Below are positions 27,523-36,810 of a stretch of 47,802 nucleotides of DNA, in pieces. This DNA comes from a virus. The notes under the pieces are model-generated. The model was not told the DNA's origin and did not search any database. It was given only the letters and a program-made list of their open reading frames with translations. The first letter of the stretch is position 1, and every line of letters starts with the position of its first letter. Location of the stretch: IMG/VR virus record IMGVR_UViG_3300025646_000073, positions 1 through 47,802 of that record; one strand, 5' to 3'. The translations under genes were made by a program, and so were the position numbers.

Positions 27523-29349
27523 TTAGATCGATGCCTTTGTATTCTGATAGTCGATGGTGGCTCTCGAGTAAGAAGTCGTTGTATCAATGTTGATGATATA
27601 GTTTCTGAGAGGTCTGACCGTTGCTTGGTTTGCCGGTAAAACACTGAGCTTCAGTTGTTCACCGACGATAGACTCAGGATTAAATGATATGAGTTGTAAG
27701 ACACCAGTCGCTGCATCATAAGAGCCGATATTGTCAAGTATGATACTACCAGAAGCAAGGTTTTCGATATGCAATGTATTCGTTTTTAAAGTGTTACGAA
27801 TCACACACGCTTGATCTCTGTACGTGAAGCGAGAAGATTCTACAACATAGTTCACGTCGTCTGGGTCAGCGATCTCCATCGGGAATGCTACATAATAGTT
27901 AGTCAGACTACCAATTACAGGAGTAATACGTAATTGAGCCCGTACATTCATGCGAGAATCAAGTATCGCAGGAGAAGTATTATCTACTACAGTCAATAGT
28001 TTAGATCTACGAAATACTGCATCAAACGTATTTAAGTTATTTGCAAAATAGTTGTTAATCGTATTTTGTACGGTTACTTCAGCTGCAGCCGCAGTGATGT
28101 TAGTCAAGTTAGGATCGAAGTCAAAGAAAGTATTCAGTTCGAGGTACAATGTCTCAGGATCAGAGAACACAGTATCGATAGACATAATCGCTAGGTTATT
28201 CGTTAAGTTTGTTACGATACTATCTTTTACACTTTGTTGCTGAGATGCAGTCAGACCATCTACGAACTTTAATCCCACATACACTCGACCATAGACTGGA
28301 GGAACGTTATCTTGTCCACCCCACGCTGCAACATCTCTTACATAAGAAGAATAGTTAGCAAGGATCTGGGCTCTATAGTCTTCTGCCGTAATCATACGCT
28401 GTTGAGATGCAAAGGCGATCGACGCATTCTTTTTGATAGAAGCGATAGTCTCTTTATCATTTCCTCCGGCAGCAGCGGTAACAGTACTCGTGTTCAAAGT
28501 ATAATCTGTGCCATCAACGTCGACGTCATTCTGAGCCGAAAAGATAGACGCGCCATTCGCAGCCCGAGCTGACGTAGAGATGTATGTAATGACGATCTTA
28601 TTTCCAGCAACAGGAGATTGACCTAATACGCTTCCGTCTCCAAAGATTATTTCATAGAACCCGTTCGGTGCTTCTTTGACTTGGTATATCTTTGATGTAG
28701 AATCGATTCGTATCGTTGAAGTCAAGCTCGTATAAGTATCAAACTCATCTGAAGTTGCTGATTGATATACATTCACCTTAATCGTAGAAGTGTCAATCGT
28801 GTCGTCAGGTATCACATAAACCTGTTCTTCACTAACCTCTCCAACAAGGAATGTTTTCGTGCGAATTGTACCTTCAATGATCTCGATATTTTCTGATCCG
28901 CTTGAGTTTACAAACGTATATGTGCCGCCTCCATCATCAGTTGCAGTATATTGTTCCCATGTCTGGAATACGTATGTAACGTCATCTATCTCAGCTGAAA
29001 ACTTAGTATAAGGAGGAAGGCTGATCGTGAATGGACGACTTGGGCTCGAGACTGTGACAGATAAGTTTACAGCACCGCGAGCAGCAGTCTTTGATCGTGG
29101 GATGTATCCTAAGATATTTGCATGAGACACGACAGAAGAACGAAGCTGAGCGGTATTCAGAAATGATTCGTTCAACGCAAAGTTAGCGATCAACCCGTTA
29201 ATATGAGTATTATATGCGAGTACGTCCAAGATATTAGACAGACCTGAAGTTTCAAAGTCGTAGTCAGAGAACTCAGACTGTTGTCTAAGGTATTCTTTTA
29301 ATCTTGACTTAATATCGCTAAAATCTAAGTCAGTCGGTTGGATAGCCAT
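27523..29349 (-). CDS. gp6: Baseplate wedge protein gp6 (baseplate J family)
   Basis: 608 residues (T4 gp6: 660). The N-terminal LKEYLRQQSEFSDYDFETSG, then VLAYNTHINGLIANFALNES and 'LRSSVVSHANILGYIPRSKTA', are hallmark gp6 sequences. The middle has AAGGNDKETIASIKKNA and 'MITAEDYRAQIL' of baseplate J proteins. gp6 dimers form the inner iris ring that joins the six wedges. Directly between gp25 and the gp7-like gene (1-3 nt gaps), as in T4 and other contractile systems. Confidence 0.9.
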   Translation of the reverse strand: MAIQPTDLDFSDIKSRLKEYLRQQSEFSDYDFETSGLSNILDVLAYNTHINGLIANFALNESFLNTAQLRSSVVSHANILGYIPRSKTAARGAVNLSVTVSSPSRPFTISLPPYTKFSAEIDDVTYVFQTWEQYTATDDGGGTYTFVNSSGSENIEIIEGTIRTKTFLVGEVSEEQVYVIPDDTIDTSTIKVNVYQSATSDEFDTYTSLTSTIRIDSTSKIYQVKEAPNGFYEIIFGDGSVLGQSPVAGNKIVITYISTSARAANGASIFSAQNDVDVDGTDYTLNTSTVTAAAGGNDKETIASIKKNASIAFASQQRMITAEDYRAQILANYSSYVRDVAAWGGQDNVPPVYGRVYVGLKFVDGLTASQQQSVKDSIVTNLTNNLAIMSIDTVFSDPETLYLELNTFFDFDPNLTNITAAAAEVTVQNTINNYFANNLNTFDAVFRRSKLLTVVDNTSPAILDSRMNVRAQLRITPVIGSLTNYYVAFPMEIADPDDVNYVVESSRFTYRDQACVIRNTLKTNTLHIENLASGSIILDNIGSYDAATGVLQLISFNPESIVGEQLKLSVLPANQATVRPLRNYIINIDTTTSYSRATIDYQNTKASI

Positions 29350-29793
29350 TTATCTTACCCTCGAGATTGTTATGTCAAGAGACACAGTCTCAGTTGTGTT
29401 TATTACTTCAAAGATCACAGTCACCTTTGCGTCGTGGATGTCTGGAAATATAAAAACTTGAACATCTTTGATCGCAACTCTTGGTTCATAGTTAACGATG
29501 GTTGAAACGATCTGTTCTTTTATCTCATCTACATCAAAGTCTTCTGATAATGAAAATAGAAACCTATTTAAGTCTCCGCCATATAGCGGGTTAAAAGGCT
29601 TTTCAGTCATGTTGGTCAACAAGAGGTTCTTGATAGCCTGCTTTACTGCGGCCGCATCCCTCTTCTTGTAAATATCTCCTGAGCCTCGAGCGATAAAGTT
29701 CAAGTCTATGTCAAGATAGTCTCTTATCCGCGCAGCATTGATGGTCCTCGTGTTAAGGTTTCCATCTTCGATCGAAAAAGCTTTTGTAGGCAT
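29350..29793 (-). CDS. gp25: Baseplate wedge protein gp25
   Basis: 147 residues (T4 gp25: 132). The core is DLDLNF, then AAVKQAIKNLLLTNMTEKPFNP and GGDLNRFLFSLSED, with 'YEPRVAIKDVQVF' near the end, the conserved gp25/TssE-type sequence. gp25 nucleates sheath polymerisation and sits in the wedge core with gp6 and gp53. No ribosome site is visible; an AATAAATA box ends 5 nt before the ATG. Confidence 0.88.
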   Translation of the reverse strand: MPTKAFSIEDGNLNTRTINAARIRDYLDIDLNFIARGSGDIYKKRDAAAVKQAIKNLLLTNMTEKPFNPLYGGDLNRFLFSLSEDFDVDEIKEQIVSTIVNYEPRVAIKDVQVFIFPDIHDAKVTVIFEVINTTETVSLDITISRVR

Positions 29794-29798
29794 GATAC

Positions 29799-29806
29799 TA
29801 TTTATT
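29799..29806 (-). promoter_or_regulatory. Possible late box AATAAATA
   Basis: One mismatch from TATAAATA on the minus strand, in the 13-bp gap before gp25. If used, transcription would begin at or next to the gp25 ATG, giving a leaderless message. Weak on its own. Confidence 0.25.
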
Positions 29807-30412
29807 CTAGATTTCCAAAACTTCGATCAATTCATTCGTGCTTTGTACATAATTATTGAACTGAGTCTCGATCTTATTTTTATATGTCACTGCCCATGGA
29901 GCTCTGATCTTTGGCATGATCATGACGATCTGAGCATTCAGCTCTCCATTAGGATCATATGAATCATAATCAAGGATCATCTTATCAAAGTCGATGTGAT
30001 CTTTAAGGTACACCGCTAAGTCGAACGTGGCTTCTGCCGCATTATTACCATCTTCATCTATCAGTTCATAGACTACTGCTTGGCCGTTCGCCATAAAGTA
30101 GTTGATACTCCCAATGTCTAAGACCTCATTCTGAGTCGGTTTGTATAGTCCTTCTGCGACTGCAAGGCGATAGTCTGCAAATTGACCAGTATTGTCTTCT
30201 GATACTACTCGAATGACTTGTGCTTGTAGATAATATTGCTTTGCAAGGTCCAACTTCTTTGAAGGGTTTGAGATGTGGTTCATCGTCTGTTTATCACCAT
30301 ATCCACCTAAGAATCGAGCCATCGTGATGCCGGGAGCAAGACGAGTACGTGGACCAATTGACGATGCAACTTGGTTTTCAGGATTATATTTTGGATCAGG
30401 AGTAATAATCAT
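29807..30412 (-). CDS. Unknown baseplate-region virion protein, 201 aa
   Basis: Not recognised as a named T4 protein. The sequence has TRLAPGITMARFLGGYGDKQ near the N-end, a helix with DLAKQYYLQAQVIRVV, 'ADYRLAVAEGLYKP' and a C-terminal 'PWAVTYKNKIETQFN'. It overlaps the spike gene by 4 nt and sits where T4 has the gene for the PAAR tip protein (gp5.4), but it has no PAAR repeats. A minor hub or wedge component of marine T4-like phages is likely. Confidence 0.6.
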   Translation of the reverse strand: MIITPDPKYNPENQVASSIGPRTRLAPGITMARFLGGYGDKQTMNHISNPSKKLDLAKQYYLQAQVIRVVSEDNTGQFADYRLAVAEGLYKPTQNEVLDIGSINYFMANGQAVVYELIDEDGNNAAEATFDLAVYLKDHIDFDKMILDYDSYDPNGELNAQIVMIMPKIRAPWAVTYKNKIETQFNNYVQSTNELIEVLEI

Positions 30413-31749
30413 GTAGTGTACCTCTTCGTGATATCACCTCTATTACCGAGAGGATTGATACCTCTACGCGGAGTAGGATCAATGCCTTTTACTCTTCCTA
30501 CTTTACTCGGAGCCATCTGAACATAAGTCGGGTTGAGCTTACCTTCAGAGATCATTGCTCCAATGAACTGTTCATTATTCAAGTTATTCTTATCTCTTAA
30601 TTTAGATCTTACTTCAGACACTGTAAGTTCTCTATTTGATAGACCACCATAGTCTTCTGAGCGGTCGATCGTATTCTTCAATGAGTTTCCAGGGTCTACG
30701 TCAACCTCACGAATACCAAAGCTAGAGTTGTGTAAGTAGTCGTTCATGATACCTGAAGTTGCTTGCACAGTAGAAGAATGAGAAGGATAGCTAGGTGAAC
30801 CAGGCGAACCCAAACCACCAGCAACATAAGCGCCAGACGCAACATCTGCAAGTGCAGCTTCATCTGCTTTACCATTTAATGTCCCGTGAAATGTATTACC
30901 ATAGTGAGTGATACCAGCGCCACCGATTGTTCCTGTTGCGCCAATGACTGTCATATCATTTGCAGCGATGTTAGTGTTATCTGCACTCATCACGATCGTG
31001 TCTTCAGCAGTCATCGTAATATCATCACCGCTATAGAAGTCAAAGCCACCCTCGACGATCTGTTTGACATTACCTTTGATGATCTTATTCGCATCACCAA
31101 GGATCGTCTCAGTCTGTGTGCCACCTACGAAGTTTGATTGATGCTCAGTGACGATCGTCTTTTGTGTCTTACGAATCTGTTGCTTATGAGAACCACGAAC
31201 CTCATCATTCTTATTACCGCCAACGGTAACGTTGTAGTTACCACCGACGACAACATCAAAGTCTCCAGCGACCTGAAGCGTAAGGTTACCATTATAAACC
31301 AATTCACCATCGCCATCGACGATCACCTTCTCATCACAGCATGTGACTCTTACAGTATTGTTTGTTGAGCTAATGATGACAGTACCATCTGCTCTCATTT
31401 CTACTCCTGATCCAGTTCGATGGCGGAACATCATACGTTCTGCACCTGGAGTATCATCGATCTCTGTGATATGACCGCTCACCGTCTCTTTCACTTGGTT
31501 GTAGGGATATACAGAACCACCTACAGTTTTCAAATCAAGTGAAATGTTTTTGTATCCACCTCCAGTAGAAACTTTATTGATCTTTAATCCAGTGGCAGCA
31601 AAGTTCGTCGTAGGCGTATTGATGTACGCCTTCTTCGGAAAGAGTGCGCTTGAGTTATCAAACCCGTTTTTAGATACGCCAGCGGTGATACCACCTGTTT
31701 CAAGGGACGTTTCTACGGTAGAGCTTACGTTCGTGATTGAGTTTGCCAT
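30409..31749 (-). CDS. Central spike beta-helix protein (gp5 C-domain equivalent)
   Basis: 446 residues. Residues ~120-290 are a run of short beta repeats, e.g. GDFDVVVGGNYNVTVGGNKN and NVKQIVEGG, the triple-stranded beta-helix of gp5C/VgrG spikes. The N-terminal ~110 residues carry no OB-fold or lysozyme domain; those are in the gene at 34466-35488. The C-terminal ~130 residues (NNEQFIGAMISEG, KVGRVKGIDPTPRRG) are non-repetitive. In T4 one gp5 chain is cleaved into lysozyme and spike parts; here the parts are separate genes. A Thr-Cys-Cys at the start of the helix is unusual. Confidence 0.75.
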   Translation of the reverse strand: MANSITNVSSTVETSLETGGITAGVSKNGFDNSSALFPKKAYINTPTTNFAATGLKINKVSTGGGYKNISLDLKTVGGSVYPYNQVKETVSGHITEIDDTPGAERMMFRHRTGSGVEMRADGTVIISSTNNTVRVTCCDEKVIVDGDGELVYNGNLTLQVAGDFDVVVGGNYNVTVGGNKNDEVRGSHKQQIRKTQKTIVTEHQSNFVGGTQTETILGDANKIIKGNVKQIVEGGFDFYSGDDITMTAEDTIVMSADNTNIAANDMTVIGATGTIGGAGITHYGNTFHGTLNGKADEAALADVASGAYVAGGLGSPGSPSYPSHSSTVQATSGIMNDYLHNSSFGIREVDVDPGNSLKNTIDRSEDYGGLSNRELTVSEVRSKLRDKNNLNNEQFIGAMISEGKLNPTYVQMAPSKVGRVKGIDPTPRRGINPLGNRGDITKRYTT

Positions 31750-31751
31750 GA

Positions 31752-34463
31752 TTACCTGTTATTCGAAGTGTTTTGATCTCGCAAAGCAACTTCTTCTTGT
31801 CTATTTGCATTCGCAAGTTTATTTACTGCTGCTGTTACACCTTCTTTTGCATTTTGCAATAGCTGAGTGAAAGAGTTAGTCGACCCATACTTTGATACGA
31901 GAGTCTGACTTGATGCTCCTGCGTCTGCGCTTAGCTTTGAATAGTTTGTTGTCGCTGATTCTTTTTCTTGCTCTGCATTGACTTTCTTTGCTGAAGCCAC
32001 TCTCGCTCTATCATATCGATTCTTATAGTATTCTCCACCTTCTTCAGTCAACTGATCTCTCTCGGCCTCAAGCTCTGTTATCTTATTTTTTATCTTTGCG
32101 AGTACATCTTGAACAGGAAACCCATATGACATGTCCCACTGATGACGAAGATCCTCCAGCTCAACCTCGATCTGATCAAGCCTCTTCTGTATGAAGAGTA
32201 AGCGTTTTTCTTCGCTCTCTAACTCTTCTTCAGATTTTTCAGGTGGTTTACCGGTCTCAGGGTCTGCAACTACGCGTGGAGGTTCCACAGGCTTAGTGAC
32301 TACAGGAGTTACTGTTGGCTTAGCCACTTCAACAGGAGCGCTTCGATTCATCTCGTCTGGTCGCATAGGCCCAAGCGCCAGATTATAACGAGTCTTGAAT
32401 TCGTTCTGACCATGATAAAGAGTTTCCCATCCAAATCGAGACTTTTGCCATTCGGTTCCAAAGAACCCGGCATCGATGACCAGAGTACCCTTTTGTTCGT
32501 CTCGAGTAATGATCTCTGCTCCAGGTATCGCTTCTCTAAATGCTTTAGCCATAATCTCTAGAGATTTCCATTGTACAGGAGTATAGGATGCAGAAGAGAT
32601 GAGTTGTTTTACAGCGGTTCCAGGGGGGAATGGATACTCTGCATCTACACCTCCAGCTAGAAACACACAAATCGTACGTTGATTCCATCCTCCGTTAATC
32701 TTTGGATTTCCATCGAGCACAGGTAATGATACGGGTCTACCTCTTTGCACACTGCCGTCTCTGCGAATCATGTAATGTGCTTGAGTTCCTCCAAATACAG
32801 AAAGGTCAAAATTTTCTTTTTCAAGCACTTTTACGTGTTTCTTATGAAGATCCATCATATCGATGTCTTGGTTCGTTCCGGTCTTTGTAGAATAGATGGT
32901 CATACAAGTAATCGTTCTTTGACCGGGTCCAACCAACATACGCATCTCTGACTCAAGCTCTTCTTGCGAGTTGATATGTGTAAACTCATATTTGTCAACT
33001 AATTGAGAATTTGCAGCTGTCGTATTCTTTGCTTCTTCTTCAGAGATCAATTTGTCTAAGTCTTCGATTAGCTTTGCTGTCTCTCTAAATTTTATCTGAT
33101 AAGATTGATATTCTAGGTCAGAAGGCTTGAGTCCGCCCTTTACCTTTGTATCAAACTCGGAACGATACTTTGCATCTAAGTCTTTAGTCTCCTTCTTCAG
33201 CTCTCTATATTGCAATACTTTACGAGCAGAGATTGTTAGGTTTTCATACTTAGTGCCAATGTAGCTACCTTTCCAATTCTTTGGAGTCTTACCTACAGCA
33301 ATCTGTACAGGAGGCACGCTCGGTTTTACAGCCTCTGGCAACGTCTCTGACTTATTGATCGCTTGGTTAATATTTGTTGACCCATCAGGCTTGATGATGT
33401 TAACGACTTCTGGCTTTTGCGATACGCCCGGGATCGTGACGTTCTTTGAAGTGACTTCAGTAAAACCAGCAGATTGAGCCTTTCCTGGCACTGGCATAGG
33501 AAGACTTATGCCTAACACAGAAGAAGCAAGTCCAGTGAGTTGCGAGTTGAGCGCAAAGTTCCTAGACTCTTGAGCCTTATCAACAGTAAACTGAGACTTT
33601 CCTTCATTGGCTCGAGTAGTAGGCACCGCTCCTACTTGAGTAGTCGTAGCGGTAGGTCCAGCATTCTTTGGCAAAGCTCCACCAAGCACTGCTCCTAAGT
33701 TAGCCAATATGTTTGCGAATGGGTTTCCAGCTGCTCCGCCTAAGGCTCCATTTAAAGAACCAAATGGGTTCGCAAGAGCATTTGATGTCTTCTTTGTTAC
33801 TGTCTTTACATCAGAAGTGACTTCTGTCGCTACGTTTACATTATAGCTAGTCTCTGCTACATCTCCATTGCTTGAAGTCTCTTTGATCTTTGCTTTGATC
33901 GCAGTAGGACTTGCACCAACTGCCAACTCAAGTGCTTTTGCAATACCCTTTGGAGAACCTTGAGTGATAGTCGCATTTAAAAATCCATTTGCGGCAGGCT
34001 TACCAGTGAGAGTAGTAATCTCTGTCTTATTCCCAGAAGTACGTGTGACGGTGACTCCACCTCCGTCGACAGAACTCGTCATCAAAGCAACAGTAGGTTC
34101 AACAGTTACGGTCTCTCCCTCAGAAGTAGTCACACTTAGAGATTGAAAACCGCCTGCGCTTTGATTCATCGTAACGCCGATCACTGAGCCTTCAACCGCA
34201 TCTCGCTTGATCTTTGCGTTATCGCCTGTCGTCTTGAGCGAGTTGACACCTGCGCGCTTGATGATAGCTTCTAAGTTAATGTTTAACTTGTTTGGTGATA
34301 TCGCAGTGGGATTACCACTCGTACCAAGAAGACTAGCTGTAAGGCTTGTATTTAGAGAAGTATTACGATCGATCTGAGCTTCAGCCTCGGCACGAGTCAT
34401 GCCAGGATTGCTCTTCATCACATTGATGATGTCCTGTTCTCTGTCGTAGGGTTTATTCGCCAT
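31752..34463 (-). CDS. Large baseplate hub-region protein with degenerate amidase domain
   Basis: 903 residues. Residues 1-480 are low-complexity, Ala/Thr/Ser-rich. Residues ~517-670 follow the T7 lysozyme (amidase_2) fold in order: CMTIYSTKT, MMDLHKKH, AHYMIRRDGSVQRGRP (562-577), NQRTICVFLAGG (594-605) and YTPVQWKSLEIM. However, T7 zinc ligands His17, His122 and Cys130 align with Tyr524, a TRDEQ segment (653-657) and an AGFFG segment, so it probably has no zinc and no amidase activity. Residues 745-835 are a charged coiled coil. Coupled between the gp5 lysozyme gene and the spike gene, it is probably a structural hub part with a peptidoglycan-binding relic. Confidence 0.6.
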   Translation of the reverse strand: MANKPYDREQDIINVMKSNPGMTRAEAEAQIDRNTSLNTSLTASLLGTSGNPTAISPNKLNINLEAIIKRAGVNSLKTTGDNAKIKRDAVEGSVIGVTMNQSAGGFQSLSVTTSEGETVTVEPTVALMTSSVDGGGVTVTRTSGNKTEITTLTGKPAANGFLNATITQGSPKGIAKALELAVGASPTAIKAKIKETSSNGDVAETSYNVNVATEVTSDVKTVTKKTSNALANPFGSLNGALGGAAGNPFANILANLGAVLGGALPKNAGPTATTTQVGAVPTTRANEGKSQFTVDKAQESRNFALNSQLTGLASSVLGISLPMPVPGKAQSAGFTEVTSKNVTIPGVSQKPEVVNIIKPDGSTNINQAINKSETLPEAVKPSVPPVQIAVGKTPKNWKGSYIGTKYENLTISARKVLQYRELKKETKDLDAKYRSEFDTKVKGGLKPSDLEYQSYQIKFRETAKLIEDLDKLISEEEAKNTTAANSQLVDKYEFTHINSQEELESEMRMLVGPGQRTITCMTIYSTKTGTNQDIDMMDLHKKHVKVLEKENFDLSVFGGTQAHYMIRRDGSVQRGRPVSLPVLDGNPKINGGWNQRTICVFLAGGVDAEYPFPPGTAVKQLISSASYTPVQWKSLEIMAKAFREAIPGAEIITRDEQKGTLVIDAGFFGTEWQKSRFGWETLYHGQNEFKTRYNLALGPMRPDEMNRSAPVEVAKPTVTPVVTKPVEPPRVVADPETGKPPEKSEEELESEEKRLLFIQKRLDQIEVELEDLRHQWDMSYGFPVQDVLAKIKNKITELEAERDQLTEEGGEYYKNRYDRARVASAKKVNAEQEKESATTNYSKLSADAGASSQTLVSKYGSTNSFTQLLQNAKEGVTAAVNKLANANRQEEVALRDQNTSNNR

Positions 34464-34465
34464 GT

Positions 34466-35488
34466 TTAATCTTCCACAAAACGCTCAAATACTGCCAATG
34501 CACTCTTATATCTTTTTTCCCAACCTTCAGGAGTCACATCACCCTTCGGGTATTCAGGAGGTGCACCTTTCTCACTGATTGGGTTCTCATAGTAACGAGC
34601 GAACAAGTAAGCAGCTTCTGCCTTACTCTGTGTTTGCATGAACTTATCAGTCCTATAATACCTTCTTGTCTTTTCACTCGCTAACTCATGCTTCACAAAT
34701 GCGCATTGTGCTTGCATAGAGTTCCACGGTAAGTTTCGTTCAGCCGCAAAGTTCCTCAATGCGCCGAGTCGATTACCAGCATTTTCAGCTGGGTTCCATT
34801 GCGCAATACCCATCGAACCTTCCATCTCTCCAGTCTTCAACTTAAATTCAGATATTGCGTTTGGATCAATGTCACCTGTGTACTTAAACCTTCGACTTCC
34901 TCTGCTGTTCAAGAGCGGTTGACCATCTTTGCCTGTAAGGTACACCTTCTGTGGAGCTTCTACCATGAAGTTACCGATCATAGCACAAGCTTGTATAGGT
35001 CCATAGCGTGTACCACCTTCATCTGAGATAAAGTAGTTAAAAGCTTTCTCAATGTTTGTTTTTCCTGGCATACGAGCGTCTACATCAGTAACGTTGTTCT
35101 TCACAGATCCATCTGCTATCTTTACAGTATCTGTTGGCTCGCCGCGTGCTTCTTTTGACTCGTTCGACATGGTCTCAACTTTTGGTATAGAACCAATAAC
35201 GAGAGGCAACTGAGATGATTTTCCATCTAAGAATATGCCAAATACCTGAGCATTTTCTTTGATCCCAGTAGTCGCGCCGATACCTGAAGTGCCACCTTCT
35301 GTGATAGGTAATACAGTCTGAGCCCAAGGTAAGTATGAGTTAGGAACATCTTGGACATCGGATGAATGCACACCATAGATCCTTACTCTTACTCTTCCAA
35401 GCTTGAGTGGGTCATTCACATTTACGACAGTGCCGATGAACCATCGCGTTTGATCGCCATAATAGTTGATATAACTTTGTGGTATCAT
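34466..35488 (-). CDS. gp5: gp5-type hub protein: OB-fold plus tail lysozyme
   Basis: 340 residues. Residues 13-100 form the gp5/VgrG-type OB-fold (RWFIGTVVNVNDPLKLGRVRVRIYG, then YLPWAQTVLPIT). Residues ~145-305 look like a phage tail lysozyme (Phage_lysozyme2 type) domain: YGPIQACAMIGNFMVEAP with Glu177 as candidate catalytic acid, GSMGIAQWNP (224-233), and an AQCAFVKHEL helix. This is a different lysozyme family from the T4L-like domain inside T4 gp5. No spike follows; the beta-helix is encoded two genes downstream. It starts in a 4-nt overlap with gp27, its hub partner in T4. Confidence 0.75.
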   Translation of the reverse strand: MIPQSYINYYGDQTRWFIGTVVNVNDPLKLGRVRVRIYGVHSSDVQDVPNSYLPWAQTVLPITEGGTSGIGATTGIKENAQVFGIFLDGKSSQLPLVIGSIPKVETMSNESKEARGEPTDTVKIADGSVKNNVTDVDARMPGKTNIEKAFNYFISDEGGTRYGPIQACAMIGNFMVEAPQKVYLTGKDGQPLLNSRGSRRFKYTGDIDPNAISEFKLKTGEMEGSMGIAQWNPAENAGNRLGALRNFAAERNLPWNSMQAQCAFVKHELASEKTRRYYRTDKFMQTQSKAEAAYLFARYYENPISEKGAPPEYPKGDVTPEGWEKRYKSALAVFERFVED

Positions 35489-36810
35489 GTGTTACCAATC
35501 TTTACACAATTAAGCGCAATGTCGTATCTCTCGCGTTTAAACATATGACGAGTAGCATATATGACATAGTCTCCAGATAATTTAGGATCTTTACGATTGT
35601 CTCCTTCTTTTGGAGTTGAGCTCTTTATGAACTCAAGCCTTATCTTATTTGAGATGGTAGTATTATTTTCTCCATCTAAGAAGTCATAGCCATTCACGAC
35701 GACGTTCAGCGCTGCCTTACCTAAAAATTTATTTACGGCCCTTGAAGCAGCTCTTCTCTTGTATGCAGCATCAGTTCGTTCAGCTGAGTATGAGAGCGCA
35801 GCCATATTTCCTTCATTAAAGACACCAGCAGAAGATACTTGAGTTATCTGTCTACTTGATAGCTCGTTATACGGGATATTCTCATGATTAAACTTAGGAT
35901 CAAACGGGAAAGACTTCGGCTTATTACCCACCGTAGCATTGTCGAGCATGGGATTAAATACGTCTTTCATTACGTCAAACTTTATTGACCTATGTGCACC
36001 AGTCAAAGTATTCAAATACGTATATCCAGCTCCTACTACTGCATCATCGATTAACCTAAATAGGTTTTCTGCTTTGGTGTATGAATAGCTGTATATCGTT
36101 CTTCTCTGGGTCGTAGTATCATCTGAAGTCGATGCTGATTGCCAGTATGAGTAAGGCTTTGTCTTATTCATTACTAAGCTTTCAAGTATCGTGCCAAGAT
36201 CTTTAAACACCAGACTATTTCCTACAAGAGTAGAATACAAGTAGAAAGGTAATCCATTTTTGTTCGTTGACCTGTTGCGAATCCAACACATCGCATCAAT
36301 AGGGTTCAAGTACGGGACGATCACTCTAAACTTTTCTTGGAATTCATCACCTACCTTGATGACTTCTCTTCCTAAGTATTCACGCGCAATGTTTTCTATC
36401 ATGCGAAAGCCCACGTCATCGTATGCTTTACTGATAGAGAATAAGTTAGACTTATACCCAATATCTTCTACGAGCGCTAGAGCTATCGTTTGGTTATTAT
36501 CATTGACCTTGATGGCGTTGATGATCGATACAACATAAAAATTCTTTCGTATCTCTACAGAACCTTGACGCGTGCTCTCTAAAACGATATTGATAGTCTC
36601 TCCACCGATAAAGTCAATATTCGAGAATATGCTTTCTGTATCGTTGAATACGATAGAACCAGTCAAGTATGGTTTATCAATGTGTTCATAGATGTCTAGG
36701 TCTGAGACTACGTTCTCAATCCTTACATCTATTGGAAGACGAGCAGAGCTGATCGTGACTTCTTTGAATATAAAGCCAGCGACTGTCTCTAAGTTAGGTG
36801 CAACTGCCAT
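35485..36810 (-). CDS. gp27: Baseplate hub protein gp27
   Basis: 441 residues (T4 gp27: 391). The N-terminal half has the hub tube-domain pattern (LDIYEHIDKPYLTGSIVFND, GGETINIVLES, YVVSIINAIKVND). The centre has 'YLNPIDAMCWIRNRS', 'GLPFYLYSTL' and 'LVFKDLG', which are typical of gp27 and VgrG N-domains. The trimer adapts the six-fold tube to the three-fold spike. Overlaps by 4 nt with gp5 and by 1 nt with gp53. Confidence 0.82.
   Translation of the reverse strand: MAVAPNLETVAGFIFKEVTISSARLPIDVRIENVVSDLDIYEHIDKPYLTGSIVFNDTESIFSNIDFIGGETINIVLESTRQGSVEIRKNFYVVSIINAIKVNDNNQTIALALVEDIGYKSNLFSISKAYDDVGFRMIENIAREYLGREVIKVGDEFQEKFRVIVPYLNPIDAMCWIRNRSTNKNGLPFYLYSTLVGNSLVFKDLGTILESLVMNKTKPYSYWQSASTSDDTTTQRRTIYSYSYTKAENLFRLIDDAVVGAGYTYLNTLTGAHRSIKFDVMKDVFNPMLDNATVGNKPKSFPFDPKFNHENIPYNELSSRQITQVSSAGVFNEGNMAALSYSAERTDAAYKRRAASRAVNKFLGKAALNVVVNGYDFLDGENNTTISNKIRLEFIKSSTPKEGDNRKDPKLSGDYVIYATRHMFKRERYDIALNCVKIGNT

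Noticed and set aside
29807-30412. First considered as gp53
   Set aside because: The gp53 signature (QLSYKLYGTTAFYW) is clearly in the gene at 36810-37538; the 201-residue protein has none of it.
31752-34463. Active N-acetylmuramoyl-L-alanine amidase
   Set aside because: All three positions expected to bind zinc are substituted; only the fold pattern remains.
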